This document shows positions 22,397-34,470 of a DNA stretch of 64,000 bases, in pieces. The translations under genes were made by a program, and so were the position numbers. Numbering within the stretch: position 1 is the first letter of the stretch; each line of letters starts with the position of its first letter. The stretch spans positions 42,517,716-42,581,715 of the forward strand of contig OZ026530.1 of the NCBI GenBank assembly GCA_964019695.1. The letters are read 5' to 3'. This DNA is from Loripinus fragilis (lineage: Eukaryota; Mollusca; Bivalvia; Lucinida; Lucinidae). The notes beneath the pieces are model-generated. The model worked only from the letters and a program-made list of their open reading frames with translations, was not told the DNA's origin and ran no database searches.

Positions 22397-23652
22397 CAAG
22401 GTTGGGCAGTCTAAACCACCCCCAGTTTTAACCAGCAGTTTTAACCGGTCAAAACTGCCCCGGTCAATATGCCAAAAAGTGGTCAATACTGGTCACTACG
22501 AATCTGAGTGGTTGATTGAAATTTTTAAAAGGCCGTTTTGGTGGTTGATATAAAGTCAGATTTTACGTTCTATTTATTGAAAAAAAAAGAATCCTGTTTC
22601 GTCCCTGCCAAAGGCAATTTTTACTTTAGCACTGACTTCTGCATTACAATCCAGGCACCTAACACTAGTATTTTTTTAATCATCAAGGGCAGAATAGAAT
22701 AACCATACAACCTAACAGGGTCTTTTTTCATCATTTTAAGAAATAACTTTTATGAATTCATGACACTGGTTAAATTATTAACTTAACTGATAACAGCAGA
22801 TAACAGAATGACCACACTTTCACACCTCTATATTAACACAGATGCCAATGAATTAGCCAATGCATTTTAAGCTCAGTGATTGGATAGGCTAATAAACTGG
22901 ACCTTCTTTAGTCTGAGTAACATGTCCAGTATTTTGACAGTTTTGTTTGTTCGAACTCCTTGATATATTGTTAAACATTCAGTGTTTTTTTTTATAATTT
23001 TCACACCTTTGTCTTTTCAGGTGAGAAACCAATTCAATTTGCATTTTAACTAATAGAGGAAAGACTAGTTTGTACATGATGACCCCTTTGATGATCAATT
23101 TGATGTATTGATTGATTTTTTTTGTACTTTCTTTCATTTAATAAGGCACTGATTTACAAAAATATGACTATGAAAAAGCTAGTTTTAAAAATTATTTAAT
23201 TTCATTGCTTGCATCAATTTTTGCTTTATTTTTTTTATTAAATAATAAATGAAAGTAAGTTCAAGTCTTAAGTCTGAATTGAAAGTTGTGGTAATGATTC
23301 AGTTTGATTGAGACTGAATATCTTAACTATTGACGTTCATTTTTGTTTGCTTTAGGTCTATTTATTTATCAATACATTTTTAAAGCAATAGCAACTCATG
23401 AAACACATTTTCAATTAAGCCTGTATTATCTTATATTGAAACTAATTTAAGTCTGTTTATAGAGTCAAGTATATTAGGATAACTAATGCTGTTTAATAGA
23501 GTCCAATATATTAGGATAACTAATGCTAAGTATCTTCACATCGCCCATGTTTTTTTCTTTAGACCACCAATCGACCAGTAATGACCGGTTAAAAGCAGTA
23601 ATGACCACTGGTCTGGTCAATATGCATATTGACCAGTCGATTACCAACCTTG
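22397..23652. mobile_element. hAT-like non-autonomous element, 1256 bp
   Basis: Ends are CAAGGTTGG (22397-22405) and CCAACCTTG (23644-23652). GGTCAATATG-type and CCGGTTAAAA / TTTTAACCGG motifs repeat near both ends as subterminal inverted repeats. The flanks CCCAGTTT (22389-22396) and CCCGCTTT (23653-23660) match at six of eight positions, consistent with a decayed 8-bp target duplication. The interior has no transposase frame. The hAT assignment is inferred from TIR form and target length. Confidence 0.65.
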
Positions 23653-23909
23653 CCCGCTTTGTGCAGTCTAGCTAGTCATCATTTGTGCTAATTCATACAA
23701 ATGTTTTAATCCATTCTCTTCGTAGTAAAAATTTTCAATCATATTGGACTGTCTCAGTTGAATCAGTACCAAGCAGAGGAGATTAATAAAGTACACACCA
23801 CAGTAGGGTTATCTCTCCTTTTAAAAGGAAACTATTCGAATTATTATCGCGCTCACGCGCACTCTATATAATACACCTTAGCAACCTAATTCACAAGGAT
23901 TTTCCTTCG

Positions 23910-23991
23910 GAAAATAAGTGGTGCTTGAACCCCCAACCCAATGATCTCAAGTTAATCATTCTTACAATGAGCCACTGTACTACCCTTATCT
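23910..23991 (-). mobile_element. tRNA-like SINE head, decayed
   Basis: Minus strand: AGTACAGTGGCTCATTG (A-box-like) and GGGGGTTCAAGCACC (B-box-like), about 30 bases apart. The body was not traced. Confidence 0.45.
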
Positions 23992-23998
23992 AATATTG

Positions 23999-25989
23999 AA
24001 TGACAATCAAAGTACTACACAGATGCCTACTCTGATCTGAGCGGTAAGTTTCAATGTGATAGATTACTGCTTGTGTGTTTTACAGATTTTTGTATCTTGT
24101 GATAAGGATTCCTAGACTGGTATCAGACCAGTAAATAGAGTAGTAGTAAAATATAAAACATTAACCTAACCATGCAAACACTACCTCTGTGTGCCAGTTT
24201 ACACCGAAAGTGTAATTTGGTCTATGGGAGTTACAGAGCTTTCAGTAAGCATGGCCTGAAGTCCTCCCCACCCCAGGTAGGGGTCATAATATCTTCAATC
24301 AGATAAGAATACATGTTTAATTAGTGCATCTAAAGGTAAATTTCGACCTCAGAAGATTCAAAGATTGGTTGGATGAGTCTAATTAGTAGCATGTGAATAG
24401 TTACTCAGATGGTAGGGGTTAAATCGATGCTTACTTAATGTGTTATTGATGATGAACAGAAACCTGATACTTCACCCATCTCTCAATTTTATGTTACTTC
24501 ATGCACTCATCTCACTTTTGACCCGTCTGAGGTTAAAAATTTTCAAAACTTGATAATTGCACCTTGGATGGTTTCCTAGGTATTATAGGCAGTAGTTCAT
24601 GAGGAAAACTGGGCAAACTGTCCTTTTAAAAGGAAACTTTATTACGATGATTCCCGAAAGATTGGATGAAAGGACAATGAAAATTCATATGTCTCGGGTC
24701 AATTTTGACAAACAATAACTATAAACATAGAACATTACAAGATATATAATGTAAATCACACAAAGGGGGTTCATAATATATAAAGGTGTGGGGGTTCGCT
24801 TTGCTCATTTTATCTCATTTTTCCTAAGTATCCTATGAAAAAGAAATAATTTGGCCTCACTGAGACCCAATCATTTCATTTTCATAGGACATTTAAAAAT
24901 GGGAGGGGGGGGGGGGTGAGGGGGTTCGAGCGAATCCCTGAAACTGCTCTGGATCCGCCACTGCTTGATCATTTAAACCAGAGAGATCTTTTTTAAGTTG
25001 TTGAATGCTTTTCATGCTTTATGTAGTCTGCTGACTTTTTTTTTTCAAAATTAACTTTTTTTCAAACACTAGTTATTAGAATGTCTAACATTTTGGATGC
25101 AGACCAGAACTGACTTTCAATAAGTGCTGATCTAGGTCCTAACTGTCTGCAAGGTGATTAACAAATGACATTGTCTGATAAAATGGACTTGACCTAGACC
25201 CTCATTGCCTGTGTATTAAACAGGGCAATGGTAAACCTTGAAAAATTGGACTTTTTGTGAATTTTCTTTATAATGCTTTAACTCTTAGCATGATTGATAA
25301 TTTTGTTCATGCTTTTACTGTTGTCTGTAAGCTGCTCACCCTTAAGTTAATCTATACCCCTTACTTTATACTTTCACACTTTAAAAGACTGTCATGTTTT
25401 TATTCTTCTGTGGTGTCACTCACAGAAAAAAAATTCTGAAAGATCGCAAGCATGTTACAAAAGTTTTAACTTGTAATGTATAAATAATAATTTGTTTAAA
25501 GGGAAAAAACATCAAAGTTTTACACTAATGATAACATTATGCACATATGATAAATTTACTCTATTTCAATATTTCGGCCAAAGGCCTTTTTCAAGAAAAA
25601 ACATGCACTTTAGTTTCAACTACATAGTCTCTGTTCCACCATTTTGAATTTGTTTATATGATGTGTGACATCACGTTGACATGAACGTAACGCCACGACG
25701 TCGCACCGCTTTTCCCGTAAAAGTGGCAAAAAATACCTGTTTCATGCTCACCCTTACCAGGCATGAAATCCATCATGCTCACACGTACCCAAATACCAAC
25801 AATTATTTGTATTCTCATACTTATTTGCATGACAACACAAACTCAGAAACCCGGAAACAAACCCCCTCATCTTTAAAGCAAATATGGTATGTCAGTAAAA
25901 TATTTTACTGGAGGCCTTCCAAACTGTTTGCATAGAACATCAGCAGATGACAAAATTATCACTAGCTGATATAGGGGTAATTTACTTAC
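23999..25989. other. Mostly unassigned; repeat relics
   Basis: Holds the second copy of the CCTAGACTGGTATCAGACCA repeat (24112-24150), a G-run repeat ending CTCTGGATCCGCCACTG (24900-24962), and module A half-sites near 25090, 25135 and 25925. Confidence 0.5.
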
Positions 25990-26152
25990 CCTTTTTATTA
26001 AGCAAGCAAACAAAACAGACATCTTTTCTCCTAAACCGCTGTCACAAATTATGTGGGGTACATATTGGCTTTTGTGCTGATCCTGTTGGCATTGTGAGTC
26101 CATGTCACCATCTGTGTAGCTTAGAGGGTGTAGCTTCTGTTCCGCACATTTT
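25990..26152 (-). CDS. Candidate isolated internal exon, weak
   Basis: On the minus strand the acceptor-like TTGGTTTTGCAG (ending 26153) and the donor-like GGTAAGT (intron starting 25989) bracket 163 bases open in one frame. The predicted peptide includes KCAEQKLHPLSYTDGDMDSQ and ends CLIKR. I recognise no domain. The frame runs on through the donor into module A sequence, so the openness may be chance. Upstream and downstream exons were not found. It could equally be random sequence with matching splice-like words. Confidence 0.15.
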
Positions 26153-26224
26153 CTGCAAAACCAATGATAGAAACAATGTTCAGGCCTCCAGATAAGTGAG
26201 CATATTTGAAAATCATATTTCATT

Positions 26225-26314
26225 TTTCTCAAAATAAAACATATGTTGTGCCAACGTAGGTACTCAAAAGAAGCGTCTCAATGAGCCGGCTCTTCTGAAA
26301 CACTAAACACATAA
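26225..26314. repeat. Module B hairpin, diverged
   Basis: TAGGTACTCAAAAGAAGCG, core GTCTCAATGAGCC, then GGCTCTTCTGAAACAC. Arms are weaker than in the copies near 32525. Confidence 0.65.
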
Positions 26315-27489
26315 TTATTCTTAAAAGGCTCAAATTTTTGTTTATCAGGGCCTTTGATAGTTAGGAGGGTAGGGGGAGGGGTATTAGGTTTGAGTTCAAT
26401 TCATTAACCTTAATTTCAAGGTCAGATCAGCACTTTGAAATGTCTAATTTTGACCAAAATGAACCATGGAAAATTAAAATTTTCTTTGAAATAAACCAAT
26501 TGACTTCTACAAAATAAGTTGAGGACAAAAAAAATAAGATTTTTATGGCAGATACACCTTGAATCTACCCTCCCGGACGAGAATTCTTGGACCCGTGCGT
26601 GTATTGATATTGTTGCTTCATATGGAAATCCATACAAAAATTGCTGAGAACATTTTTTGAAAAGGATAGCTTTTATGACAGGTTGCATTGTACCAAAGGT
26701 GTTGAGTGTCAAACTTGGAGGTGTGAGAATGTCAGAATTTACATTCAAAATAGTCATTTATCTATCTAGAGCTTGATAATGTCTCGGGATATATAGAATT
26801 TCAAGTCCGTTCTTTTGTTGTTAAAGCTCCTCCATTTTTTGGCCATACATTAATTTTTTTTTTTTTTAATTTTAACCTGTGACCTTTTAATTATTATATA
26901 CAATGCACAATCCCAACTTCATTTTATAAAAATCTATGGGATGTTCTATTGGTTTAAAAAGAGTTAAGGGGATCATTTGTGTGAAATTATTTACAATTGG
27001 CGCAGGAATTCAGCTCAATTCATTTGGAAACAACATGTCCATCAATTCTTCCAGTGGTAAGGATGGTGTCCAACTTTTTCCAGGGGGTGGGGGGGGGGGG
27101 GTATCCAGGTGCTTAATTATTCCCTATCTAAGCCCATATAACTTGTGTTTTTTAAGGGGGTCTGGTCTCCCCTCTGGATGGTCTCCCCTCATGCAATACT
27201 TGGATTATCTGGATGCTGTGACAAAAGTTAGATATTTGAAAAAGTTATCAATTTTGAACCTCCCTGAATACATGGTGGCTGGGAAAACAGCCATCGAGGC
27301 CTGATATTGGCCTAAATTAAAATTTTATTTTTTTCCCCTTACCGACTGACCCTGAATAAAGCCCCTACACAAAAAATTCTATTACAATCTTTTGTTAAGA
27401 TTTTTTTTTTAAATCTCATTGCAAACTTAGAGAATTGTCAAATGTAAACAGTTAATAATCTTTAAAATATATTCTTAGAAAATTGTTTG
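26315..27489. other. Unassigned, with G-run repeat relics
   Basis: TCCCGGACGAGAATTCTTGG near 26572 and the G run near 27084-27100 resemble the GGATCC-type repeat at 17765-18045. No supported gene. Confidence 0.45.
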
Positions 27490-27664
27490 TTTTGTTTGTT
27501 TGATATGATTCTTTACATCCCATCAACAATCTTTCAGTTATAAAGGGAAGGGTCTTCCTGGGTTGAACCAGTACTAAGCTAGGATAAATGTGTCTTGCTC
27601 AAGGACTACAACGCAGTGACGCTGGTGAGGCTCGAACCCACGGCCCTTCGGTCTCGAGTCAAGC
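27490..27664 (-). mobile_element. SINE family 2, 5'-truncated
   Basis: The minus strand has TCGAGACCGAAGGGCCGTGG, GGGTTCGAGCC (B box), TGTCCTTGAGCAAGACACAT-like core and the 3' end TTGATGGGATGTAAAGAATC followed by AAACAAACAAAAC. A 10-bp target duplication AAATTGTTTG flanks it (27480-27489 and 27665-27674). The A-box region is absent, so it was inserted truncated. Confidence 0.9.
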
Positions 27665-27799
27665 AAATTGTTTGTGTGCAGAAAAACCTGCCTAAAACAA
27701 CCACTCTCAAGAAGAGTAAAAATTGCTTTCATGACAAATCATCCCTTAATGCAGGTCAAAAGTATTGCAGAATGCTCCAAGGGCAAACAACAATACTTC

Positions 27800-28445
27800 T
27801 AAGTTTGGCCTAACCCTTATGGTTCTGACAACTTTAGGTCAAACCATTGCAGTTTACCCTTTGCATTAAATCTGTAACGTTTACAGGAGTTTCGACCCAG
27901 ATCAGGTCCGGCATTCTGTCCGGGCCTTATCAGGTTCCAGACTGTTTGACACTTTTGAGCTTATGACAAGTTGAAGTTGAACCTATGTATTTTAACTTAG
28001 CAAAAAACATTTACATGACATTGTCATCTGCTTATAACCCTTTCAAATAATTTGGACCCAGATCAGGCCGACATTTTGTCCTGACTTATCGGGGGTCAGA
28101 ATGCTAGGCATTTGAAAGGATATGACAAGTTGGAGTTAAACCGATGTTTTTTAACTTTGCGTTACATCTGTACATGACATTGTCATCTGCTGATAACCCT
28201 TTCAAACAATTTGGACCCAGATCAGGCCCGATTTTTTGTCCAGGCCTTATCGAGGTTCAGAATGTTTGGCACTTTAGAGGTTACGACAAGTTGAAGTTGA
28301 ACCTGTATTTAAACTTTCCGTTAAATTTTCATGTGACATTGTTATCTGCCGATATCCATTTCAAACAATCTGGACTCAGATCAGGCCTGACATTCTGTCC
28401 CGTGTATTTCCTCTCTGCATAGAAGCTTTACCTGAAATTGTCATC
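27800..28445. repeat. ~160-bp tandem array with module A
   Basis: GACAAGTTGAAGTTGAACC or variants at about 27965, 28124 and 28285 set the period at 159-161 bp, with a partial first and last unit. Each unit has CATTGTCATCTGCTGATAAC, TTTCAAACAATTTGGACCC and AGATCAGGCC. The left arm of module A is thus part of the unit. Confidence 0.9.
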
Positions 28446-28454
28446 TGCCTTTAA

Positions 28455-28841
28455 CCTTTGTAAACATGATACATCAGTACATAGAACAGTCTGCTGAGAT
28501 GTAACAGCATAGACCAGCTCACAACAGAGACTCTATCTACAGAGGACAGTCTGCTGAGAAGAAACATGATACACAAGTTTGTAGCTCTTATCAACAGAGA
28601 GCAGCCTGCTGAGATGAAACATGATAAACAGGTTTGCAAATCTATCTACAGAGGGCAGTCTGCTGAGTATAGTGTGATACATCCGTTTCCAGCCATATCT
28701 ACAGAGAGTAATCTGCTGAGAATTAATATGAGAAACCGTTTTAAAACCAGGTCTACAGAGGGCAGTCTGCTGAGATTAAACATAATATAACAGTTTGCAA
28801 CTCTATCTATAGAGTGCCGTCTGCTGAGCTGAAACATGATA
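28455..28841. repeat. ~57-bp tandem array, left part
   Basis: CAGTCTGCTGAGATGAAACA or close variants occur at about 28486, 28542, 28600, 28655, 28706, 28763 and 28816. CTATCTACAGAGGG lies between them. The array resumes at 29132 after an insertion. Confidence 0.9.
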
Positions 28842-29131
28842 ACAGGGTTCATCCAAGGGTGGGCCCGATCCATTTTGTGAGAAAACTATTAATGTTTTGC
28901 TAAAATGGACTTTATTTTTGGCTGGGCCCCATATACAAGCTATTCAAATCTCATGTCAATTAAGCTCTAATGTGGATATTAAGGATTCTTGGGCCCATCA
29001 AATTTTGCTTAGGCCCATAAAAATTTCAAATGGCCCATTAAAATTTGGAAATTTGCATGTATTTGAATGGGATATGTCCCATTGGCCCATTTTAAGGGCC
29101 CATCATCATTTTGGGCTAGGATTAACCCTGT
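28842..29131. mobile_element. 290-bp TIR element inserted in the 57-bp array
   Basis: Begins ACAGGGTTCATCC and ends GGATTAACCCTGT (inverted, 12 of 13). GATA lies directly outside both ends, so a 4-bp target duplication is likely. The interior is rich in TGGGCCCAT and TGGCCCATT motifs. It splits an otherwise continuous tandem array. Confidence 0.8.
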
Positions 29132-29347
29132 GATACACAGATTGCGATTCTACCAAAAGAGAGCAATGTGTCAAGATGAAACCTGCTACACTGATTTGCA
29201 ACTCTACCAACTGAAAGCAGTCTGCCAAGTTGAAACATGACAGTAACACCAGTTTGTGATTTAATATTTATTTTATTTTTGCAACTGTAGTATCCACAGA
29301 GGGCAGTCTGTTGAGATGAAACATGATACAAATACAGAGGGCAGTCT
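29132..29347. repeat. ~57-bp tandem array, middle part
   Basis: Diverged units continue: CAAGATGAAACCTGCTACAC, CAGTCTGCCAAGTTGAAACA, CAGTCTGTTGAGATGAAACA. Ends where the SINE begins. Confidence 0.85.
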
Positions 29348-29643
29348 ACCGGGCAGAGTAGCCCAGTCGATAACGTGCTTGCAAAGGTCATGAGTTCGAT
29401 CCTGACTCGGTCCTATACTTTTGTGGAGATTGATCCTGAAACAATTTCTTCCGTCATTCTCCCTTCCGCTGAATCATTTAAGAAGGGTTGTGGTCAGCTA
29501 CAAGTGAAAGTATGTGCACGAAGTACTGGTTAACCGCTTGTTCAAGCTTGCTCAGGAAAAAGTGTGCATGGTTAAGTGAACTGACCATCTAACAATGACC
29601 ATAGCTGTTGACTGGGACGTAAAGCAACAATACAAACAAACAA
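29348..29643 (+). mobile_element. SINE family 1, inserted in the 57-bp array
   Basis: tRNA-like head with GTAGCCCAGTCGATAACGTG (A box) and GAGTTCGATCCTGAC (B box); body GTTAACCGCTTGTTCAAGC on the plus strand; 3' end GTTGACTGGGACGTAAAGC, then CAAACAAACA. Flanked by ACAGAGGGCAGTCT (29334-29347) and ACAGAAGGCAGTCT (29644-29657), a 14-bp target duplication with one mismatch that is itself the array motif. Confidence 0.92.
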
Positions 29644-29829
29644 ACAGAAGGCAGTCTGCTGAGATGTGACATGATACATGGCTTCGCAGTCATGAATATC
29701 TACACTCCTTGTGAAGACCACATGTATGAAATTGAGCTACCCAAAGAAATTGATATCAAAAATCCATAGTGTATAACAACCCATACTGTACTCACTTTAC
29801 ATTGAAAGTTCAGGATATTTCAGTGACTA

Positions 29830-30051
<222 letters not shown>

Positions 30052-31071
30052 GTGCACTGCGACAAACATATCTGTACTGAAAAGGTCTTTTAAAATTGTT
30101 TTTGCTTAACTGTTGACATTTAGTGTCTATATACGAATTCACGCAACACCAACGTGACTGCAAAGATCGATATTTCTAAGCGTTTGACATTATAATTTGG
30201 GAGCTAAAGACCTGTATTTTCTCGTCTTTCATCGTGTTATGATTGTTGCAGCCTACTGCAAACTACGATTTTGCCATTTTTTGAAGGTTATCTTGAGGGA
30301 AACACAAAAATCAAAATATCGATAAAACATGTGGTTTTCATATTCGGCAGTACTTGACAACCACTGCTAACTGGAAGTGCGGTCCCGAGAATTGTTTAAA
30401 TGGATACAATGACACATAGGAAAGCTCCTGTTTTAAGGATACAGTAGTTTGCTTTAATAGACTCTTTTCACATTGTTAGTGCGCATGCGCCAAAGTGTCT
30501 CGTTCCGCGTTATCTCCGTGAGAAAACATGTTCAGGGGCAACCTTTATACGGCTGCCTTACAATACACAATGGAATATGGAAAACAATTAAAAGAAAAAA
30601 ATTTCGCAAATAAAGATTTGACAAATAGCAAAATTAAATGATAAATGTTACAAAAATAAGCGACTGATTCCAATATTCTGAATATTCGAGATCAGAAAGA
30701 TATCTAAGCATATCCACGACTGCATTTTTTCCAAATGAGCGGGTGCATTACTGTGTTGGTCATACATTTTAAAATACACTGTATCAATAATTTCCTTCCA
30801 TACTATGCGTTTGCGAGCAGTGAAGAGTCTGGTTAGCTTCATGTTTATTCAATGTATACATGGTCTATGATTACATTCCACACACTTGGCGTCTAAACAG
30901 GGTCTTTCTGGTTAAAATAAGTGGTAAGATACATTTTAAAGGCCATCCCGCGAGAAAGCTGTCTTGCAGTTTTCTGACTGAGTAAGTCTCAAGCCAGTCT
31001 GTTCAGCTACAGAGACAAGCTAAAAATGAAATTTTGCAGTAAGCAAGTTCAGATATTATACTTTCCAACAA
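30052..31071. other. No recognised gene
   Basis: Includes GTGCGCATGCGCCA at 30479-30492, which resembles an NRF1 site, but no associated exon was found. Confidence 0.4.
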
Positions 31072-31137
31072 GCGAACAATAAAGGCGCTGATCAGACTGC
31101 GTGGATACTAAGACAGGCCTGCGCCTTTATTGTTCGC
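31072..31137. repeat. Hairpin with 17-bp perfect arms (module C variant)
   Basis: GCGAACAATAAAGGCGC at 31072-31088 pairs with 31121-31137. Between them TGATCAGACTGCGTGG relates it to the fold-back elements at 8814 and 38067. Confidence 0.93.
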
Positions 31138-32524
31138 ATGCACAAAAGTCAGGCTTTCTCGCGTCGCGATCGAGGCCCATTTTAATATCTCCCACTGTGC
31201 ATCCTGTCCTTTAATCCTATGCCTGGGTCCCTTTAAAAGCAATAAAAGCAGACGTGCCTGGCACGGGCATGATTGATTTATGAAGTGATTCTCTAATTTG
31301 TACTTATTATCACATATACGTAAAAGGCGCCACACAGTCTTAACCAGTGGACTGGTGTTTTAAAAATATAGATATGAGTCTTCATCTACATCCATAATTT
31401 GTGTGTGCGAGCAGCGATGGTTCTCGCGAGCCTGCGCATAAGAGGACATTGTGTAGAAATGATGTCATTTAATGGGTATATGATTGGAGGTAATTACTGT
31501 TCGATTTCCACATTTATCGCATATGCTTAGTCCTTATGGCCATACACACACGTTTATTTGGTAGCATGCAGTACCATGTGTGCGCTACTGCCTGCTTATC
31601 TAGTGGGGCTGGAACCCTTAGGTCTGTTTTTTGTCTGAGCCTCCGTTTACCACATGCACCGTCTTTCCTTATGTTCACTCAGACACAACATTGGATCCGA
31701 TGTGTGTGCTAGCAGCGAATGCCCTGGTGAGACTGTGCTTTTGCCCTGGCTCGTCTGAGTTGTCGATAGTCGCATAACAGACTCGTGTGTCTTATTAGTT
31801 GGCATGTGTTTCAAAAAGTTTTTGCGATTTCGTGCCTGAAGTAGAAGCGATTTCGTGCCTGACAAAGCCGATTTATGCTCGAGATCAAAGTATATTTTGC
31901 ACTAAATAAAGCGATAAATACTGAAAATTTATAAAAATGTAAATGAAAACATTGATTTATCTAATTCCTAGAAAAAGATATCTTATTCTATCGGTGAAAG
32001 GCCAAAACAATCGGCTTATAAAGCATCACTATGTGTTTTGCCAATGTAACTAATGATCACTAATTAGCAATCTGCCCCTTCATTTTCAAAAACGGCTTTA
32101 TCGATTTTTCAATTGAAGAGCGATTGCTAAGGGAGTTAACCATGTGAAAGGGGTCTATTAAAAATAAAAAGTTATTGATGTGAAATTCCGTATCGGGCCT
32201 TGTGGCACTATCTTCTCCAATGTAAACGTCTCACGATGTAGGTTGAGTGACTAAAATGTAAAGTTTCCACAAATGTAATAACAATATAAAACATCAAGCT
32301 TCCTGATTTTGAATCTTTGAAATCATTTTAGTGTAGATCTATCTGTCAAAAGATGAAAATTAAAGGGGTGGACATTTTAAGTTATTTTAATTAATTAAAT
32401 GCCTAATCTAATTTAAGCTTTTTGCTAAGCTTCCAAAGTGCCACTATAATCCATAGTTCTTATAATTTTATAAGCGTAAATTTGGTATGATCATTTTTCT
32501 CGCCAATTTTAAGCATGTGTCTTC
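31138..32524. other. Mostly unassigned
   Basis: Weak module C relics near 31410-31440 (GCGAGCAGCGATGG, GAGCCTGCGCATAAG). Otherwise AT-rich. Confidence 0.4.
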
Positions 32525-32690
32525 TTAGGTGCTCAAAAGAACCGTCTCAATGAGATGGTTCTTTTTTGTACCCACAACATATTTTTTTTCTCACCAATAT
32601 TAAAAATGTGTTTTGGGTGCTCGAAAGGACTGTCTCATTGAGACGGTTCTTTTGAGTACCCACAACATATGTTTTGGATGAGAATTAAAT
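32525..32690. repeat. Two module B hairpins in tandem
   Basis: The first (32534-32566) has AAAAGAACCGTCTCA opposite TGAGATGGTTCTTTT. The second (about 32587-32685) is longer: TTTCTCACCAAT at the left pairs with TTTTGGATGAGAA at the right, then TGTTTTGGGTGCTCGAAAGG against GGTTCTTTTGAGTACCCACA, tip TGTCTCATTGAGAC. The second would form a stem of roughly 45 bp with bulges. Confidence 0.88.
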
Positions 32691-32969
32691 GGAGAAAATG
32701 GTTTTCCAACGGGCGCCTGAATAAATTATAGCTGTATTATATACAGCTGATAAGGTGTGCTCTCCACTGATAGACCTCGTCTTTTGGTCTATCTGCGCCC
32801 TATCTAGGTTTCGTCTTTCGCCTAAGAGCCTTGAAACCATGCAGCCATCATGGTGATCAGGGTTTTTGAGCCCCTTTTATCCCACCTTTTCGAGTTTCAT
32901 CAATTCCTTCCCCTAGAAAGATTGCAAAGTAGGATCTCTTAATTATATGCTCATAATATATATTTTAAC

Positions 32970-33486
32970 AATAGAAAAGTTCAGAGGACAGCAGCCCGTT
33001 GGACCTGCAGGAGATGGCCTAACACAAATAGTGTCGGCGAGATGCTTGATGAGCTTGAGTGGCCATCTCTTGAGGCCCGTAGGGATCAGTCCTCCCTGCT
33101 TCTCTTTCATAGGATACATTCTGGTGCTGTGTCTATAGAAAAAGACAAGTACCTGACCCCTGCTCGCAGTTTGAAATCTACCAGGTCATCACACAGTGCC
33201 CAATATTGTAGATACCAGACCCAGACATACAGTGATGCCCTGAAGAACTCTTTTTTTCCCCCGGACTATACCACAGTGGAATAGTCTTTCTCCTTTGGCG
33301 GTCAATTCCCAGACTGCTGAGGAGTTTAGGGCACTCCTCATTTAGTTAAAAACACAGCCGAAAGATTTTTTTTGTTTTGTTTTTTTTGTTTTTGTTTTTT
33401 CTTCAAAATTCCAAAATTGCACTCCCTGGCGTAATGATCATAATTTGATCATGCCAGTATTAAGAGAAAGAAAGAAAGAAAGAAAA
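32970..33486 (+). pseudogene. Non-LTR retrotransposon 3' fragment, copy 2
   Basis: Begins within the C-terminal part of a reverse-transcriptase ORF (GTTCAGAGGACAGCAGCCCG encodes VQRTAAR) and runs to a stop at 33343-33345 in the LLI-type end. The longest clean stretch reads LDELEWPSLEARRDQSSLLL, then HRIHSGAVSIEKDKYLTPAR. Frames change several times, so it is dead. The 3' end closes with a short AAAG repeat, as in LINE tails that end in a microsatellite. It matches the 3' part of 41395-42290 and is 5'-truncated, the usual outcome of target-primed reverse transcription. Confidence 0.85.
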
Positions 33487-33914
33487 TATACTTGTACAGT
33501 CTTTCACTTTGTGTGTCGGTAAAATAGCCTTGCTGGCTAATGTTTGATATGTTAAAATTGAATTCCGACTTTAAATAAAGTTTGGTAGAAACTTTCTTTT
33601 CGAATTTAAATCTTGACAGGACAGAGGCATTGAGTGCCGCCACCCTTTACAACAGACATTTAGCGGAAACGACAAGCAGAATGAATAAAGCCAATGGACT
33701 GAGTACGAACTGCTTTGGGGACGAAACGCAACATTTTTTTTCGCTTCAACAGACGAATTAGGAATGAAACAACACGATCTGTATGATTTCTTACCTCCAA
33801 AACATTCTTTCTCTCTTTTTCTGCCATTGAATACAGATGACTAGTTATTTAAACAAGGAAAAAAAACATTTTCTGTAGCACATTTGTTCGCACACACATT
33901 TTGCTAAGTCTCAA

Positions 33915-34470
33915 GCAGGCTATCGGAGGCTGTACCTATGCGACCGTTTTTTCGAGCAAAAAATGGCGGAAAAATAAGACAAAAATACCCACAGCCGAGA
34001 GAATAACGGTTATTACTCTTCAATAAGCTTGGTTTCAGTTGTCCAAATACTTGCCAGTACTAAATAATGGATTGGAAATGTTCTCATATGTAGAATTAGT
34101 TCGAGGTTTGTCCCAAAATTTGATATTTGCCACGGAAACAAGTGTATTTTCTCTCTGCTCAGTGAAACACAGCTACATACACCGATTTGCGAGGCTGTTT
34201 TCAAATGATTCAATTTGAAAATACAAAGTAAATACCTGATTTATCCGTAGTTAAACACTATATATGAATCGTAATTCGCACAATTTATCTCTTTTTTTAG
34301 TTTATTGTGTATGTCTCGATCATTTTATACACTGTACGCCACACTGTTTTTTCCATTTATACTGTAACGTTTTTCGAGCAAGGTTAACATTCCATTGTAT
34401 GAGTATTTCGAGCAAACTAAAGCCACTGTATGCGTATTTTGAGACCAAAATTATTGAACGGGTATTCTGA
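33915..34470 (+). repeat. Dispersed ~550-bp repeat, copy 1
   Basis: Starts CAGGCTATCGGAGGCTGTAC, then CTATGCGACCGTTTTTTCGA and AAAATGGCGGA; about 450 bp later come GTAACGTTTTTCGAGC and several GTATTTCGAGC / GTATTTTGAG words. The copy at 40380-40945 has the same order on the minus strand; the interiors have diverged. Confidence 0.7.

Noticed and set aside
30479..30492. NRF1-type promoter (GCGCATGCGC)
   Set aside because: No exon or start codon in a plausible position. Similar CATGCGC words here are parts of fold-back repeats.
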